From Bog-473 sp963755375 (GTDB taxonomy: Bacteria; Actinomycetota; Acidimicrobiia; Acidimicrobiales; RAAP-2), in the NCBI GenBank assembly GCA_963755375.1, contig CAVWKG010000016.1:1488001-1552000 (forward strand): a DNA stretch of 64,000 bases, read 5' to 3'. This document shows positions 8,126-17,348 of the stretch, piece after piece. The translations under genes and the position numbers were made by a program. Numbering within the stretch: the stretch's first letter is position 1; every line of letters begins with the position of its first letter. A model generated the notes under the pieces. The model was not told the origin of the DNA. It saw only the letters and a program-made list of their open reading frames with translations, and ran no database searches.

Positions 8126-9625
8126 ATGACCGGCGCAACGACTCCTGTCACGCTCACAGCGGACGAGGCGACCGTGATCGAATCGGATGTCGCACGCTCG
8201 TCGGCGGTAGAAGAAGCGCCAGTGGTGGACCTCGAGCCCGATGAGGGCGCCAGCCGGGAGAGCAACCCGCTCATTGGGGGTTCGCCGAGGCCGCACCGCT
8301 TCGCGCTGGCCCTGACTGGCGTCGCGCTGGGCGCACTGCTGCTCCGGATCTCCTACGTGCTCGCGTTCACCCGATACCAGAACCGCACGCTGTACGACTC
8401 CTTCTGGTACTACGGCACAACCATAGGACTGCACGACGGCCAGTTCTTTCGCGCGCCATTCAGTTACAGTCCGACGGCCGCTCATCCGCCCATGACCACA
8501 CTGCTCCTGGCCGCCGGCACCTTCGTCATCGGGCTCCACGGCGGTACGACCTCCTCGTTGCTCGTGATGGCCGCGCTCGGCTCTGCTGTCGTCGTCTGTG
8601 TCGGTCTCCTGGGGCGGATGGTGGCTGGCCCTTGGGTGGGCCTGACCGCAGCGATATTGGCCGCCGTGGCGCCGAACTTCTGGATGCCGAGCGGCATCTT
8701 GATGTCGGAGACGCCGGCCATGCTCTTCATGGCGCTGATCCTGTTGGCCGTGGCGCACCTTCTCCGCTCACCGACGGTGGTGTCAGCAGTGCTCCTCGGG
8801 GTGGCCTGCGGGGCGGAGGCACTCGTGCGGGCCGAACTCATCTTGTTCGTACCCGTCCTCCTGATCCCGGCCACCCTGTTGGCGCGGGTCCCGCTCCGCC
8901 GCCGATTCCTCTTGCTAGGTGTTGGGTTGGCCAGCACGATCGTGGTCCTGGCTCCTTGGGTTGGGCGGAACCTGGCCACGTTCAAAGACCCGACCTACCT
9001 CTCAACGGGCGACGGCCTCGTCTTGTCGGGTGCGAACTGCCAGCAAACCTACAGCGGGCCCGACCTCGGCCTTTGGAGCGTTCAGTGTGCGAAGTCGGTG
9101 AGGGGCGGTGGCGACGAGTCCGTACAATCCGCACGCGACCAGCACGCGGCAGTGCAGTACATCGAGCACCATGCCAGTCGACTCCCCATCGTGGCGCTCG
9201 TCCGCATAGCCCGCGAGTGGGACCTGTACCAGCCCGTACAGATGGCCCAGGTAGAAGGGGGCGAGGGCCGTCCCGTCGTGGCGTCCTTGGCAGGGCTCGG
9301 GTTCTATTACGCCCTGCTGCCCTTCGGAGTCGCCGGCATCGTCATACTGCGGCGGAGGCGAATCGATCAGTGGTTCCTCTTGGTACCGGCCGCGGTCGTG
9401 ACCTTAGTCAGTGCGCTCTTCTACGCCCTGGTGCGCTTCCGCGCCCCCTTTGAGGTCTGCCTCGTGGTCCTGGCCGCGCCCGCCATCGTGCTCCTAATCC
9501 AACGGCTGCATGGTCGGGGAATCCCGACCCGGCATGTGCACCTACCCATCGTGCCGAATTGCCCCGCCGTCCCGGCGGACAGGGCAGGAGATGCTCCGGG
9601 GGAGAGACTCGAACTCTCAACCTAG
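8126..9625 (+). CDS. GT-C fold membrane glycosyltransferase (GT39/ArnT-like)
   Basis: About 499 residues from the ATG at 8126 (MTGATTP); an in-frame start at 7997 is possible but adds an unlikely tail. After an acidic ~55-residue cytoplasmic segment there are roughly ten membrane spans. The first periplasmic loop contains the cluster DSFWYYGTTIGLHDG and the phrase TAAHPPMTTLLLAAG, typical of dolichyl-phosphate-mannose or polyprenyl-phosphate-sugar transferases of the PMT/ArnT superfamily. A late soluble loop (about residues 290-370) precedes the last spans. The final dozen codons and the TAG stop lie inside a truncated tRNA sequence (9594-9638), so the native C-terminus may have been replaced. 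Confidence 0.75.
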   Translation: MTGATTPVTLTADEATVIESDVARSSAVEEAPVVDLEPDEGASRESNPLIGGSPRPHRFALALTGVALGALLLRISYVLAFTRYQNRTLYDSFWYYGTTIGLHDGQFFRAPFSYSPTAAHPPMTTLLLAAGTFVIGLHGGTTSSLLVMAALGSAVVVCVGLLGRMVAGPWVGLTAAILAAVAPNFWMPSGILMSETPAMLFMALILLAVAHLLRSPTVVSAVLLGVACGAEALVRAELILFVPVLLIPATLLARVPLRRRFLLLGVGLASTIVVLAPWVGRNLATFKDPTYLSTGDGLVLSGANCQQTYSGPDLGLWSVQCAKSVRGGGDESVQSARDQHAAVQYIEHHASRLPIVALVRIAREWDLYQPVQMAQVEGGEGRPVVASLAGLGFYYALLPFGVAGIVILRRRRIDQWFLLVPAAVVTLVSALFYALVRFRAPFEVCLVVLAAPAIVLLIQRLHGRGIPTRHVHLPIVPNCPAVPADRAGDAPGERLELST

Positions 9626-9638
9626 CGGACGCCCCGGA
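9594..9638 (-). pseudogene. Truncated tRNA (acceptor stem plus T arm), related to tRNA-Asn
   Basis: Read on the minus strand, this segment has the 5' acceptor strand TCCGGGG and a short CGT. Then come the 3' half of an anticodon stem (CCGCT), the AGGTT variable loop, a paired T arm (GAGAG-TTCGAGT-CTCTC) and the 3' acceptor strand CCCCGGA with discriminator G. The D arm and the anticodon loop are missing. It matches the intact tRNA-Asn at 13864-13935 except for one T-stem base pair, which is swapped on both sides (A-T versus T-A). It cannot decode as a tRNA. See the findings for a possible attachment-site origin. Confidence 0.75.
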
Positions 9639-9732
9639 CGAAGATTCTGAACAGCACCAACTTGAATAATCGCAGCCAGATCCACATTTGGTCACGCCGC
9701 CATTGACCGCCAATGACCACCCTTTTCCGATG

Positions 9733-9768
9733 CTTCGCGCGCGGAATCGCGCGCGAAGTTTGACTTTT
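9733..9768 (+). terminator. Strong GC-rich hairpin followed by T tract
   Basis: An 11-bp perfect stem CTTCGCGCGCG/CGCGCGCGAAG closes a GAAT loop and is followed by TTTGACTTTTCT. It sits 108 bp after the glycosyltransferase stop and is the most likely terminator for that gene. Confidence 0.65.
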
Positions 9769-9784
9769 CTAAAGCATTGTCGCT

Positions 9785-9867
9785 GATGCGCGAGATGTGT
9801 CAAGGGCGCCGTCAGGCGAACGAGGACTCGGAGCGAAGCGGAGTCCCGCAGTGACCCTTGACGCATC
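9785..9867. other. Nested inverted-repeat structure
   Basis: The words GATGCG (9785-9790) and TCAAGGG (9800-9806) together pair with CCCTTGA-CGCATC (9855-9867), leaving a 9-nt bulge. Inside, GGACTC (9824-9829) pairs with GAGTCC (9841-9846). The result is a long interrupted hairpin with a second stem at its tip. It could be a structured RNA, a recombination site, or a relic of the integrated element whose recombinase remnant follows. No known RNA family is recognised. Confidence 0.4.
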
Positions 9868-10214
9868 GGACTGGCCCAGAGATCAGAATGAATCAGGCCG
9901 GACCGCCAGGGCCGGCCGCTCTGCGCCTAGGTCTGCCAATCGGCGGTGGGCCTCACCTTGGCAATGTGTTTGAGTTCGTCCACGGTGTCACGGCGAGTCC
10001 TCTGAGCTGGCTCCCGTCTACGGAACGTCCACCGAATCCGCTCGAATTCAACCCTGTAGTAGAGCGATCTACTACTAGGTCTGAACTATCAAACCCGACA
10101 GGGCCACAACGGCCAGCGGCGGGACAAGAACGGCACCAGCTAGGGCCTGAAGCGCAATCAACCCAATGTTTGAGATGGCGGCCGTTCGTCTCACAACTGG
10201 CGACCTGTCGGATC

Positions 10215-10650
10215 TAGTCCGTTGTTCGCGCTGAACTCTCGGATCCAACGAGTTCGCGATCATCAACGAGGTCTGAGTCTTGGGCCCCCACGATCGCAGA
10301 CGTTTCGCGCTGAGCGGCATACGCCTGGCGTGGGCCATCACTCCCCTGCCACTTGATGTGGACCGACAGTGACTTCGCAGCAGTTCGAGACTCGCTGCGT
10401 CGAGGACGCGGCATGAACGACGTGTTTTAGCGGGCACCAGAAGTGGACCATCTGGGCCCTCCACCAGGGAAGCGCTGAATGCTGAGGCTTCCCCCGACGA
10501 GATCCACGTCGATCCAGCGAAGGGCGAGGAGTTGTCCTCGGCGGGCTCCCGTCGTAGCCCTCAAGGTCAGATAGAGGTGGAGAGCCGGGTCGCGAGCCAC
10601 ACACTCCAGCAGCTGTGCAACCTGTGCTGGCGTGGGAAGCCGTGTTCATG
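10215..10650 (-). pseudogene. Decayed tyrosine recombinase (phage-type integrase) fragment
   Basis: On the minus strand from about 10645 one frame reads RLPTPAQVAQLLE, then TGARRGQLLALRWIDVDL and GGSLSIQR, which is the start of the catalytic domain with its first active-site Arg. The frame then breaks, and homology resumes in another frame with GPDGPLLVPAKTRRSCRVL and ASLELLRSH (from about 10464 downward). Stops and shifts surround both pieces, and the C-terminal HxxR and Tyr motifs are not found intact. It lies beside the truncated tRNA, as expected for the remains of a tRNA-integrating element. Confidence 0.75.
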
Positions 10651-10777
10651 GCCGTGGAGCGTATGAAAGATTTGCGGGTTCGGCCGCCGACCGGCACCTT
10701 GAGCTAGCCGACCGAGAGAAAATGCGTCTAGTTGTGTATGTCTGAGGCCATCGGGCCCGACCTGTGCGGACGAACGC

Positions 10778-11086
10778 CTATTCGCGTATGAGCTTGAGCC
10801 CGATTGTGGGCACGAGGAGTGACGCTAGGTATTGAGGCCACAGGATCGCGCCGTTGCAGCGGAAACGGACGTCCGTTCCGTTCTCGGCGTCAAAGGACTG
10901 AGCGTGGCTCGAGTAGCGGCCGGCTCTGACTTGAAGCGTGTGTGCGCCGGGATTTACCGGCAGTTCGACCGTTTGGTTCCGGTCGATCGATCCGGCTGGG
11001 TTGCCGTCGAGAATGATTGCAAACGGCTTGCGGCGAAGCTCTGCCACGTGGGCAGTCTCTCGTTCCAATGTGACGGTCGGTGACAT
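10778..11086 (-). CDS. Small PEGA-like domain protein
   Basis: A 102-residue protein. The ATG at 11086 is chosen over an upstream in-frame start because a perfect AAGGAGG lies 5 bases before it. The core FAIILDGNPAGSIDRNQTVE, then VNPGAHTLQVRAGRYSS, is the strand-turn-strand pattern of PEGA-type surface domains. A hydrophobic tail (YLASLLVPTIGLKLI) ends the protein. It lies just downstream of the ABC exporter genes on the same strand (31-bp gap). A similar protein is encoded at 33455-33799, with the matching core YRAIVDGNQMAAL and LSPGRHEMWIKLDW. The function is unknown. Confidence 0.65.
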   Translation of the reverse strand: MSPTVTLERETAHVAELRRKPFAIILDGNPAGSIDRNQTVELPVNPGAHTLQVRAGRYSSHAQSFDAENGTDVRFRCNGAILWPQYLASLLVPTIGLKLIRE

Positions 11087-11117
11087 TCTGCCTCCTTGTT
11101 CTCGGTGAATCAGGGGT

Positions 11118-11870
11118 CTAAAGCCGGCGCAGGCGTTGAGCGCCTCTTCCGGTGATGAGCCGCTCGCGGTCGAACATCGCCGCGACTGCCCGCCAGGCGA
11201 GCAGGTCGATAGCCAGGAGGACCGCCGCGAGCCCAACGGCGAGGGCGGCCGATACGGCGATGACGTTGAGCGAAATCAGCGCCAGGATGGCCAGCAGCGG
11301 CAGGGTGCCGAGCACACTCAACTGCTGGGCGCTGCGCACGTCAGTGGAGCGGGCGGAGACCGCGATCCCCACCCAGATCCCCCAGCCGGCGAGCAATGGG
11401 GTGAACAGCAGTTGAAGCAGGACGTGCGTGCCCGAGAAGACCGCTGAGGCGATCACTGGGTTGGCAAAGAGGGCCGAAGCGGCGAGGAAGATGCCGAAGA
11501 CGACATAGGCGATGATGAGAGTCGGAACGAAGGCGGCGAGCGCCTTGGCGATGAGGAACTCCTCGCGGCGGATCGGGGTTATCAAGACAGGTTCCAACGT
11601 CCCCTGCTCGCGCTCTCCAACCACCGAGTAGGCGGACAGGGTGGACGGCATGAACGCCGGAATCACCAGCAAGTAAAGCATCGAGGCGCCGACGTGCAGG
11701 TTGAGGTTGGTGCTGTGCACGTGCGCATATGTGTGGAACACCTGGATCAACGGCAGGAGAATGAACAGCAGCGGCAACACGGTCATCGTGCCGATCACGA
11801 AGCGGTTGCGGCGATAGTCCCGCAGCTCCTTGACGGAGATCGCCCGCACGCGCGTCCAGCTGAAGCTCAT
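11118..11870 (-). CDS. ABC-2 type transporter permease
   Basis: About 250 residues from the ATG at 11870. After an N-terminal cytoplasmic VRAISVKELRDYRRNR segment typical of ABC-2 exporters there are six hydrophobic segments. The loop VVGEREQGTLEPVLITPIRREEFL is the conserved EREQGT coupling region of Na+/drug-efflux permeases (NatB/ABC-2). It overlaps the ATPase gene by 4 bp (ATGA), so the two form one exporter. The substrate is not determined. Confidence 0.85.
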   Translation of the reverse strand: MSFSWTRVRAISVKELRDYRRNRFVIGTMTVLPLLFILLPLIQVFHTYAHVHSTNLNLHVGASMLYLLVIPAFMPSTLSAYSVVGEREQGTLEPVLITPIRREEFLIAKALAAFVPTLIIAYVVFGIFLAASALFANPVIASAVFSGTHVLLQLLFTPLLAGWGIWVGIAVSARSTDVRSAQQLSVLGTLPLLAILALISLNVIAVSAALAVGLAAVLLAIDLLAWRAVAAMFDRERLITGRGAQRLRRL

Positions 11871-12883
11871 CGTCCCCTCGCTTCCACGTCCTCGTCGATC
11901 AGCTCGAGGTAGACGTCCTCCAGCGAGTGGCGGGACTCGGCGATCGACAGGATGTCCACACCGGCGCCGACCAACGCTCGTGCCACTTGCGGGGCGGCGA
12001 TCTCGGGGTCCGAGACGGCGAGTGTGTAGCCAGATAGCGCCTGCTTCCATCCTTCGATTCCGGGCAGACCTCCGAGCACGGCGTTCGGATCCTCCAGCGG
12101 CTGGCGAACTCGCACATCCAGAGATCGGCTGAACAGTTCGTCGCGCAGCTCCTCGGGCCGTCCGATCATCCTCAACGTGGTGTTCAGGATCGCCACCCGG
12201 TGACAGAGCCGCTCGGCCTCTTCCAGTCGGTGCGTAGTGAGGAGGATCGTGACACCGCGCTCCCGAAGCGAGGCGATCAGCCCGTGGACTTCGCGGCTCG
12301 CCACCGGGTCGAGGCCAGACGTCGGCTCGTCGAGGAACAGCACGGAGGGTTCGTTGAGCAGCGCTCGCGCCAGCGCGACGCGCTGACGCAGACCCTTTGA
12401 AAGCGATCCGCACTGATCGCTCACACGGTCTTCAAGGTTGACCGCGCGCAGCGCCCGTTCGATGCGCCCACGTGCGTTGTCCAGCTGGTAGAGCCCGGCG
12501 AAGCACTCCAGGTTCTCCATTACTGTCAGACGTAGGTACAGCCCTGGGGACTCCGGCATGATCGAGATCCGCGACCGGATAGCCGGTCCGTTCTCGGCGC
12601 ACAACTCGATGCCGGCCACCGTCGCGGATCCCGAGGTCGGTGCCAGCAGCGTACCGAGCGTCCGCACGGTCGTGGTCTTTCCCGCCCCGTTGGGTCCGAG
12701 GAAGCCGAACACCTCGCCGTAGCCGACCTCAAATGAGACGTTATCGAACGCCACACGCTCGCCGAAGCGCTTGGTCAAGTGCTTGACCATCAGCGCGGCG
12801 TCGCCCTTCGAGCCTTCAAGGGTCGAGGCGTCGGTGACTGGTTCAGCACGACCTGTCACTCGCCTCGCCGGGTGCACAGTCAT
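11867..12883 (-). CDS. ABC transporter ATP-binding protein
   Basis: About 338 residues. Walker A is GPNGAGKTT, the signature region is SLSKGLRQRVALARALL and Walker B is VLFLDEPTSGLD, followed by the H-loop LLTTHRLEEAERL. A C-terminal ~100-residue extension is typical of ABC-2 exporter ATPases. Two ATG codons sit at 12889 and 12883; the second is preferred because the AGGAG site abuts the first but is 6 bases from the second. It is cotranscribed with the permease and divergent from a TetR-family regulator 206 bp away, which probably controls it. Confidence 0.9.
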   Translation of the reverse strand: MTVHPARRVTGRAEPVTDASTLEGSKGDAALMVKHLTKRFGERVAFDNVSFEVGYGEVFGFLGPNGAGKTTTVRTLGTLLAPTSGSATVAGIELCAENGPAIRSRISIMPESPGLYLRLTVMENLECFAGLYQLDNARGRIERALRAVNLEDRVSDQCGSLSKGLRQRVALARALLNEPSVLFLDEPTSGLDPVASREVHGLIASLRERGVTILLTTHRLEEAERLCHRVAILNTTLRMIGRPEELRDELFSRSLDVRVRQPLEDPNAVLGGLPGIEGWKQALSGYTLAVSDPEIAAPQVARALVGAGVDILSIAESRHSLEDVYLELIDEDVEARGR

Positions 12884-13088
12884 CGCCATCTCCTGGGACG
12901 TTCGAGGTGCGACCGCGCATATGCATGAACGAGCACTGCGTGATAGGTCGGTCGGCCGCGTGTGGGGTGGAGCATCGGCGTGCTGTCGTTCAGCGAGCCG
13001 CGTCTCTCAGCGCGGAGGTCCGCTCTAATCCCGCAGCGCATATCCCTACGATAGCAGTGTTCCTGAACGCTCGTGCTAATCTCTTGAC

Positions 13089-13733
13089 ATGTGTCCAGTA
13101 CCTCGGGAAACGCGCAAGCCGCGCACGTTTACCGAGGAGAGGCGGCGAGCTCAGATCATCGAAGCGGCCATCGACACCATCGCCGAAGTCGGTTTTGGCC
13201 GGGCCTCCCTCGCCCGCATCGGCGAGAGGGTCGGGATCAGCAAGGGCCTCATCGGCTACCACTTCGCCGGCAAGGACGACCTCATCGAGCAAGTCGTATT
13301 CGAGGTCCTCGAGCAAGGCAAGGCCTATATGCGGCCCCGCATCGTCGACGCCATGGAAACTGGCTGCGGGTTCTTACGCGCCTACATCGAGTCCAACCTC
13401 GGCTTCATGCGGGAGCAACGTAACTCCATGGTGGCCGTCGTTGAGATTGAACGCAGCGGTCTCACCGCTGACGGCCAGGAGCGGTTCCACGGTCACGCAG
13501 ATGCAATCGATGAAGCCGTGCAGGTCCTCAGACAACACCTGGCGCACTACCAAGCCATAGGCGATCTACGTCCCGATTTCGACCCGAACGTCATGGCAGT
13601 CGCCATCCGGGCAGCAACCGACGCAGTATTACAACGGTACGTTCGTGATCCGGGCCTCGACCTCGACAGATACGCCAGTGAGATCGTCACAGTCTTCGAC
13701 CTGGCGACCCACGCTCAGGACACCCGTGCCTAG
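13089..13733 (+). CDS. TetR-family transcriptional regulator, possibly leaderless
   Basis: A 214-residue protein. The N-terminal helix-turn-helix region reads RRAQIIEAAIDTIAEVGFGRASLARIGERVGISKGLIGYHF across residues ~15-55 (motif split by turns), followed by a helical ligand-binding domain. A TAATCT element at 13077-13082 ends 6 bases before the ATG, and there is no Shine-Dalgarno sequence between. This is the layout of a leaderless actinobacterial mRNA. It is divergent from the ABC exporter, so local repression of that operon is the likely role. The ligand is unknown. Confidence 0.88.
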   Translation: MCPVPRETRKPRTFTEERRRAQIIEAAIDTIAEVGFGRASLARIGERVGISKGLIGYHFAGKDDLIEQVVFEVLEQGKAYMRPRIVDAMETGCGFLRAYIESNLGFMREQRNSMVAVVEIERSGLTADGQERFHGHADAIDEAVQVLRQHLAHYQAIGDLRPDFDPNVMAVAIRAATDAVLQRYVRDPGLDLDRYASEIVTVFDLATHAQDTRA

Positions 13734-13863
13734 CGAACCCAAACGTCGCGCCATTCACGCACGAGCTCTCAGGAGATCGCGCGCGTGGCGCGCGCGACGA
13801 GGGTGAGGGAGAAGGTGTTGTGCTGGACCTACCGCCGCTGACCAGCGAAAACGAACAGAAATG

Positions 13864-13935
<72 letters not shown>

Positions 13936-14017
13936 AGGGTCGAGAAAACAGACCCCGAACGATATCAGCGGTCCGACGCGGCATCGTCGAGGGTGCACCG
14001 CGAAAAGGCCGGCGCGA

Positions 14018-15373
14018 TCAGGATTCTTCCAGGTAGTCCCTCAGCAGGTGCGCTGCGTCGGGCCGGCGCAGCTTGGCGAGCGTCTTGGACTCGATCTGGC
14101 GGACCCGCTCCCGGGTCACCCCGAACTCCCTGCCGACCTCTTCGAGCGTGCGGATCTTGCCGTCGTCGAGACCGAAGCGCAGCCGCACGACATCCTGCTC
14201 GCGCTCTGACAGATGTCCGAGTGCCTCTCGTACCGCGGCGTCCAGCAGGGAGCGCGTCGCCGCGTCGTCGGGCACTACCGCACCCCTGTCCTCAATGAGA
14301 TCGGACAGATTGAAGTCGTCCTCGTCGCCGACGGGCTGCTCGAGCGAGACCGTGTCCTGGTTGATGCGAAGGATCTCGCGCACGCGCTCAATCGGGAGCT
14401 CGACCCGCAGCGCCACTTCCTCGATCGTCGGCTCACGACCGAGTTCTTGCAGCAGCTGACGTTGCGCCCACACCACCTTGTTGATCGTCTCGACCATATG
14501 AACCGGAATCCGAATGGTGCGCGCCTGGTCCGCGATCGCCCGGGTGATGGCCTGGCGGATCCACCACGTGGCGTAGGTGGAGAACTTGAACCCCTTCGTG
14601 TGGTCGAACTTGTCGACGGCCCGCATCAGGCCGAGGTTGCCCTCCTGAATCAGATCGAGGAAGGCGAGCCCACGGTTGCGGTAGCGCTTGGCGATCGACA
14701 CCACCAGGCGAAGGTTGGCCTCAATGAGCTCGTCCTTCGCCTTGAGCCCGTTCCGCATCAGCCGCTTGTTCCGGGCCAGGCCGCCGGGGTCGAGCAGGTC
14801 CTGCTCCTCACCCTCCCCCTCCACAGCGAGCTCGTTGGCAGCCAGCCTTGCCGCCGCTGCGTTGCCCGCTTCAATCGTCTTGGCGATCTCCACCTCGAGC
14901 TCGGCGTTGAGCAGCGGAACCCGCCCGATCTCCTTGAGATAGGTGTGCACCGGGTCTTCCGAACTGCCTCCGGTATCACCGCTGGAGGCGGTTCGCTTCC
15001 CGTTCGCCTCGCGACGTGCGTCCGCCCGGACGGCGCCGTTCGACTTCGGGACAGCCCGCACTTCCTTCGGCGGAGTCACTTCGAGGACGAGGTCTTCCTC
15101 CTCGTCCGCCACGAGCGCGACACCTTCGGCGGTGACGCGATCGATCAGCGTCGTAAGTACCTCTGGCGTCAACTCGACGGTGTGCAGCGCCTCGATCAGT
15201 TCTGCTTGCGTGAGCTGTCCCTTCTCGCGACCCGCCACGAGCGCGGCTTCGAAGTCGACCTGTGACACTCCGGGTGGGAGCGCAACATGCGCGATGGGCG
15301 CCAGCGTTTCAGAGGGCGCGTCCGGCAGGTCGACCTCGCCATCGTCGATCGCGATTGCAGATTCTTCGCTCAC
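14018..15373 (-). CDS. rpoD: Primary RNA polymerase sigma factor (sigma-70/SigA)
   Basis: A 451-residue housekeeping sigma factor starting at GTG 15373. Region 1.1 resembles the usual N-terminal fold and is followed by an acidic linker (VADEEEDLVLEV). Region 1.2 reads DPVHTYLKEIGRVPLL. Regions 2.1-2.4 include IQEGNLGLMRAVDKFD and YATWWIRQAITRAIADQ. Region 3 follows, and region 4.2 ends with EEVGREFGVTRERVRQIE. All core and promoter-recognition regions look intact. It is 19 bp downstream of dnaG on the same strand, the classic primase/sigma pairing. Confidence 0.97.
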   Translation of the reverse strand: MSEESAIAIDDGEVDLPDAPSETLAPIAHVALPPGVSQVDFEAALVAGREKGQLTQAELIEALHTVELTPEVLTTLIDRVTAEGVALVADEEEDLVLEVTPPKEVRAVPKSNGAVRADARREANGKRTASSGDTGGSSEDPVHTYLKEIGRVPLLNAELEVEIAKTIEAGNAAAARLAANELAVEGEGEEQDLLDPGGLARNKRLMRNGLKAKDELIEANLRLVVSIAKRYRNRGLAFLDLIQEGNLGLMRAVDKFDHTKGFKFSTYATWWIRQAITRAIADQARTIRIPVHMVETINKVVWAQRQLLQELGREPTIEEVALRVELPIERVREILRINQDTVSLEQPVGDEDDFNLSDLIEDRGAVVPDDAATRSLLDAAVREALGHLSEREQDVVRLRFGLDDGKIRTLEEVGREFGVTRERVRQIESKTLAKLRRPDAAHLLRDYLEES

Positions 15374-15392
15374 CGTCGCCCTGCCAACGTTG

Positions 15393-17289
15393 TCACTCCT
15401 CGGGTTCCCTCTGAACCAACCACGCTACCAACCGATCGGCCGCGTCGCGTCCAGAGCCGGATTCCTCGAGTTCGTCCAGCCAGAGCCGCACCTGGACGGT
15501 CTCGGCCGCCCGGGCCTGCCAGGAGTCGTCCCCAACCCGCGATTCGATCTCGACTTCACCCAGCGCGCGCCGCGCCGCGCCGCGCAACATCACGGCAACG
15601 ACGGAGTCGACGGGATCGCCCAGGTCAGGGTCACCCGACATCGGCTCTTCGACTATGACGCGTCGCAACAGGCTTGCCACCTCCGGTGACGCGGACTCCA
15701 CCGCTTCATGCACGCTGTCGTTCTCCAAGAGCGCGACAAACGCCTGCCGTTGCACGCGATCGGTAAACAACACTGCATGCACACGGTCCACTACATCTTC
15801 GGGTCGGTGGACCGCCAACTTGAGTGCCTCCAGACCAGGCCCAGGTCGCAGCGCCGCCGTCAGGGCTGATCGGGTCCCGCTACCGCCGTCGGGCGCCACA
15901 AGCTCTCCATCGTCCTCGGGAGAGTCACGTGGAGGGGGGTCGTCCTGAGACCCACGGGTGCGACGGGTCGGCCGCTCGGCCGGGGGATGGGCGCGGAGGT
16001 GGTCCAGGCGGTCGCGGAGCTTGGTGGGATCGACGCGGCACCGGTCGGCCAGCTGCATGACGTATTGGTCGCGCACCAGGTCGTCGGGGTGTTCTGCCAC
16101 AGCCGTCAGCGCCGCATCGGCCGCCCGGGCTCTGCCCTCGGCCGTCGTGAGGTCACCGGCATTCAGCATACGGTCCACCCGGAACTGCAGGAACGGCCGG
16201 GCCTCCTTGATCGCCCGGGCCAGTTCCCCGGGGTCGGTGCGGGCCAGCTCCCCGGGGTCGCTGCCGCCGGGGAGGTCGGCCACCACCACGTCGACCTCGT
16301 GCTTGCGCTCCCACTCATAGACGCGCGAGGTGGCGCTCTGCCCCGCAGTGTCGGCGTCGTACGCCAGCACGATGCGCTTGGCGAAGTTGCGCAGCAAGGT
16401 GAAGTGTTCCTCGGCCAGCGCGGTGCCGCAGGTGGCGACCGCCCACGGCACGCCGGCCTGGAAGGAACCGATGACGTCGGTGTAGCCCTCGCACACCACC
16501 ACCTCACCCTGCGCGATGACTCCCTTCTTGGCCCAATTCGAGCGCGTACAGTGTCCGGCGCTTCGAGTAGATCGGCGACTCCTGGGAGTTCTTGTACTTG
16601 GGCTCCGGCCGATCGGGCGGCGCCTGGCCGGGGCGGGGCGGCAGGATGCGCCCCCCGAGGGCCACCGGGCGGCCCGAGGGGTCACAGATTGGGAAGAGGA
16701 CGCGGCCCCGGAAGAAGTCCTGCACCCGCCCGCGCCGGTTGACGAAGCCGAGACCCGAGTCGGTCAGGACGTTCTCGGGCAGCCGCAGCGACGTGGCCAT
16801 GGCGTCCCAATCGTCGGGCGCCCAGCCGAGGCGGAACTGACGCACGACATCGCCGTCGTAGCCGCGCGAACGGAGGTAGTCCCGCGCGGCGCCGGCGTCG
16901 GGCGCACGGAGGAGGCGCTCGTGATACCACTGGACCGCACGCTCCATGGCGTCGAGCAACTCGGAACGACGCTTGTGGTCGCGCCCCATCTCCTGGTCCT
17001 CGTGCAGCGTGACGCCGGCCCGGTCCGCCAGGAAGCGCACCGCGTCAACGAAGTCGAGGTGGTCCATGGCGCGCACGAACGTGATGGCGTCGCCCGATTC
17101 CTGGCAGCCGAAGCAGTAGTAGAAGCCCTCCTCAGCGTTGACGCTGAACGAGGGCGTCTTCTCGGTGTGGAAGGGGCAGAGCCCGCTCCAGCGCCGGCCG
17201 ACCTTCTTCAGCAGTGCGTGCTCGCTGATCAGCGCCACGATGTCGGTGGCCGCCCGGACCTGGGCCACTTCCTCGTCCGGTATCCCCAC
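15393..17289 (-). CDS. dnaG: DNA primase, interrupted by a one-base frameshift in this sequence
   Basis: The N-terminal part (17289 down to the shift) has the CHC2 zinc ribbon (CPFHTEKTPSF and YYCFGCQESGD) and the start of the catalytic core. It would stop at 16504. The C-terminal part continues in another frame with the TOPRIM motifs VVCEGYTDVIG and LAYDADTAGQSA, and a long helicase-binding tail to 15393. Removing one base near 16539 (within CTCGAAT on the coding strand) restores SKRRTLYALNWAKKGVIAQ, a normal primase sequence. The gene is essential, so a sequencing or assembly error is more likely than a true null. It is followed at 19 bp by rpoD. Confidence 0.93.
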
Positions 17290-17348
17290 GTCATGACGGT
17301 ACCGCGGCGGTGTCGCCGTTCCGTCCGGCCGTGGCCTGCTCCCGAGGG

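Noticed and set aside
14213..15265. 350-codon plus-strand frame opposite rpoD
   Set aside because: Antiparallel to a complete primary sigma factor.
16504..16685. Programmed frameshift signal in dnaG
   Set aside because: No slippery heptamer, no adjacent strong pseudoknot seen, and no known recoding in this family; kept only as a remote option in the findings.
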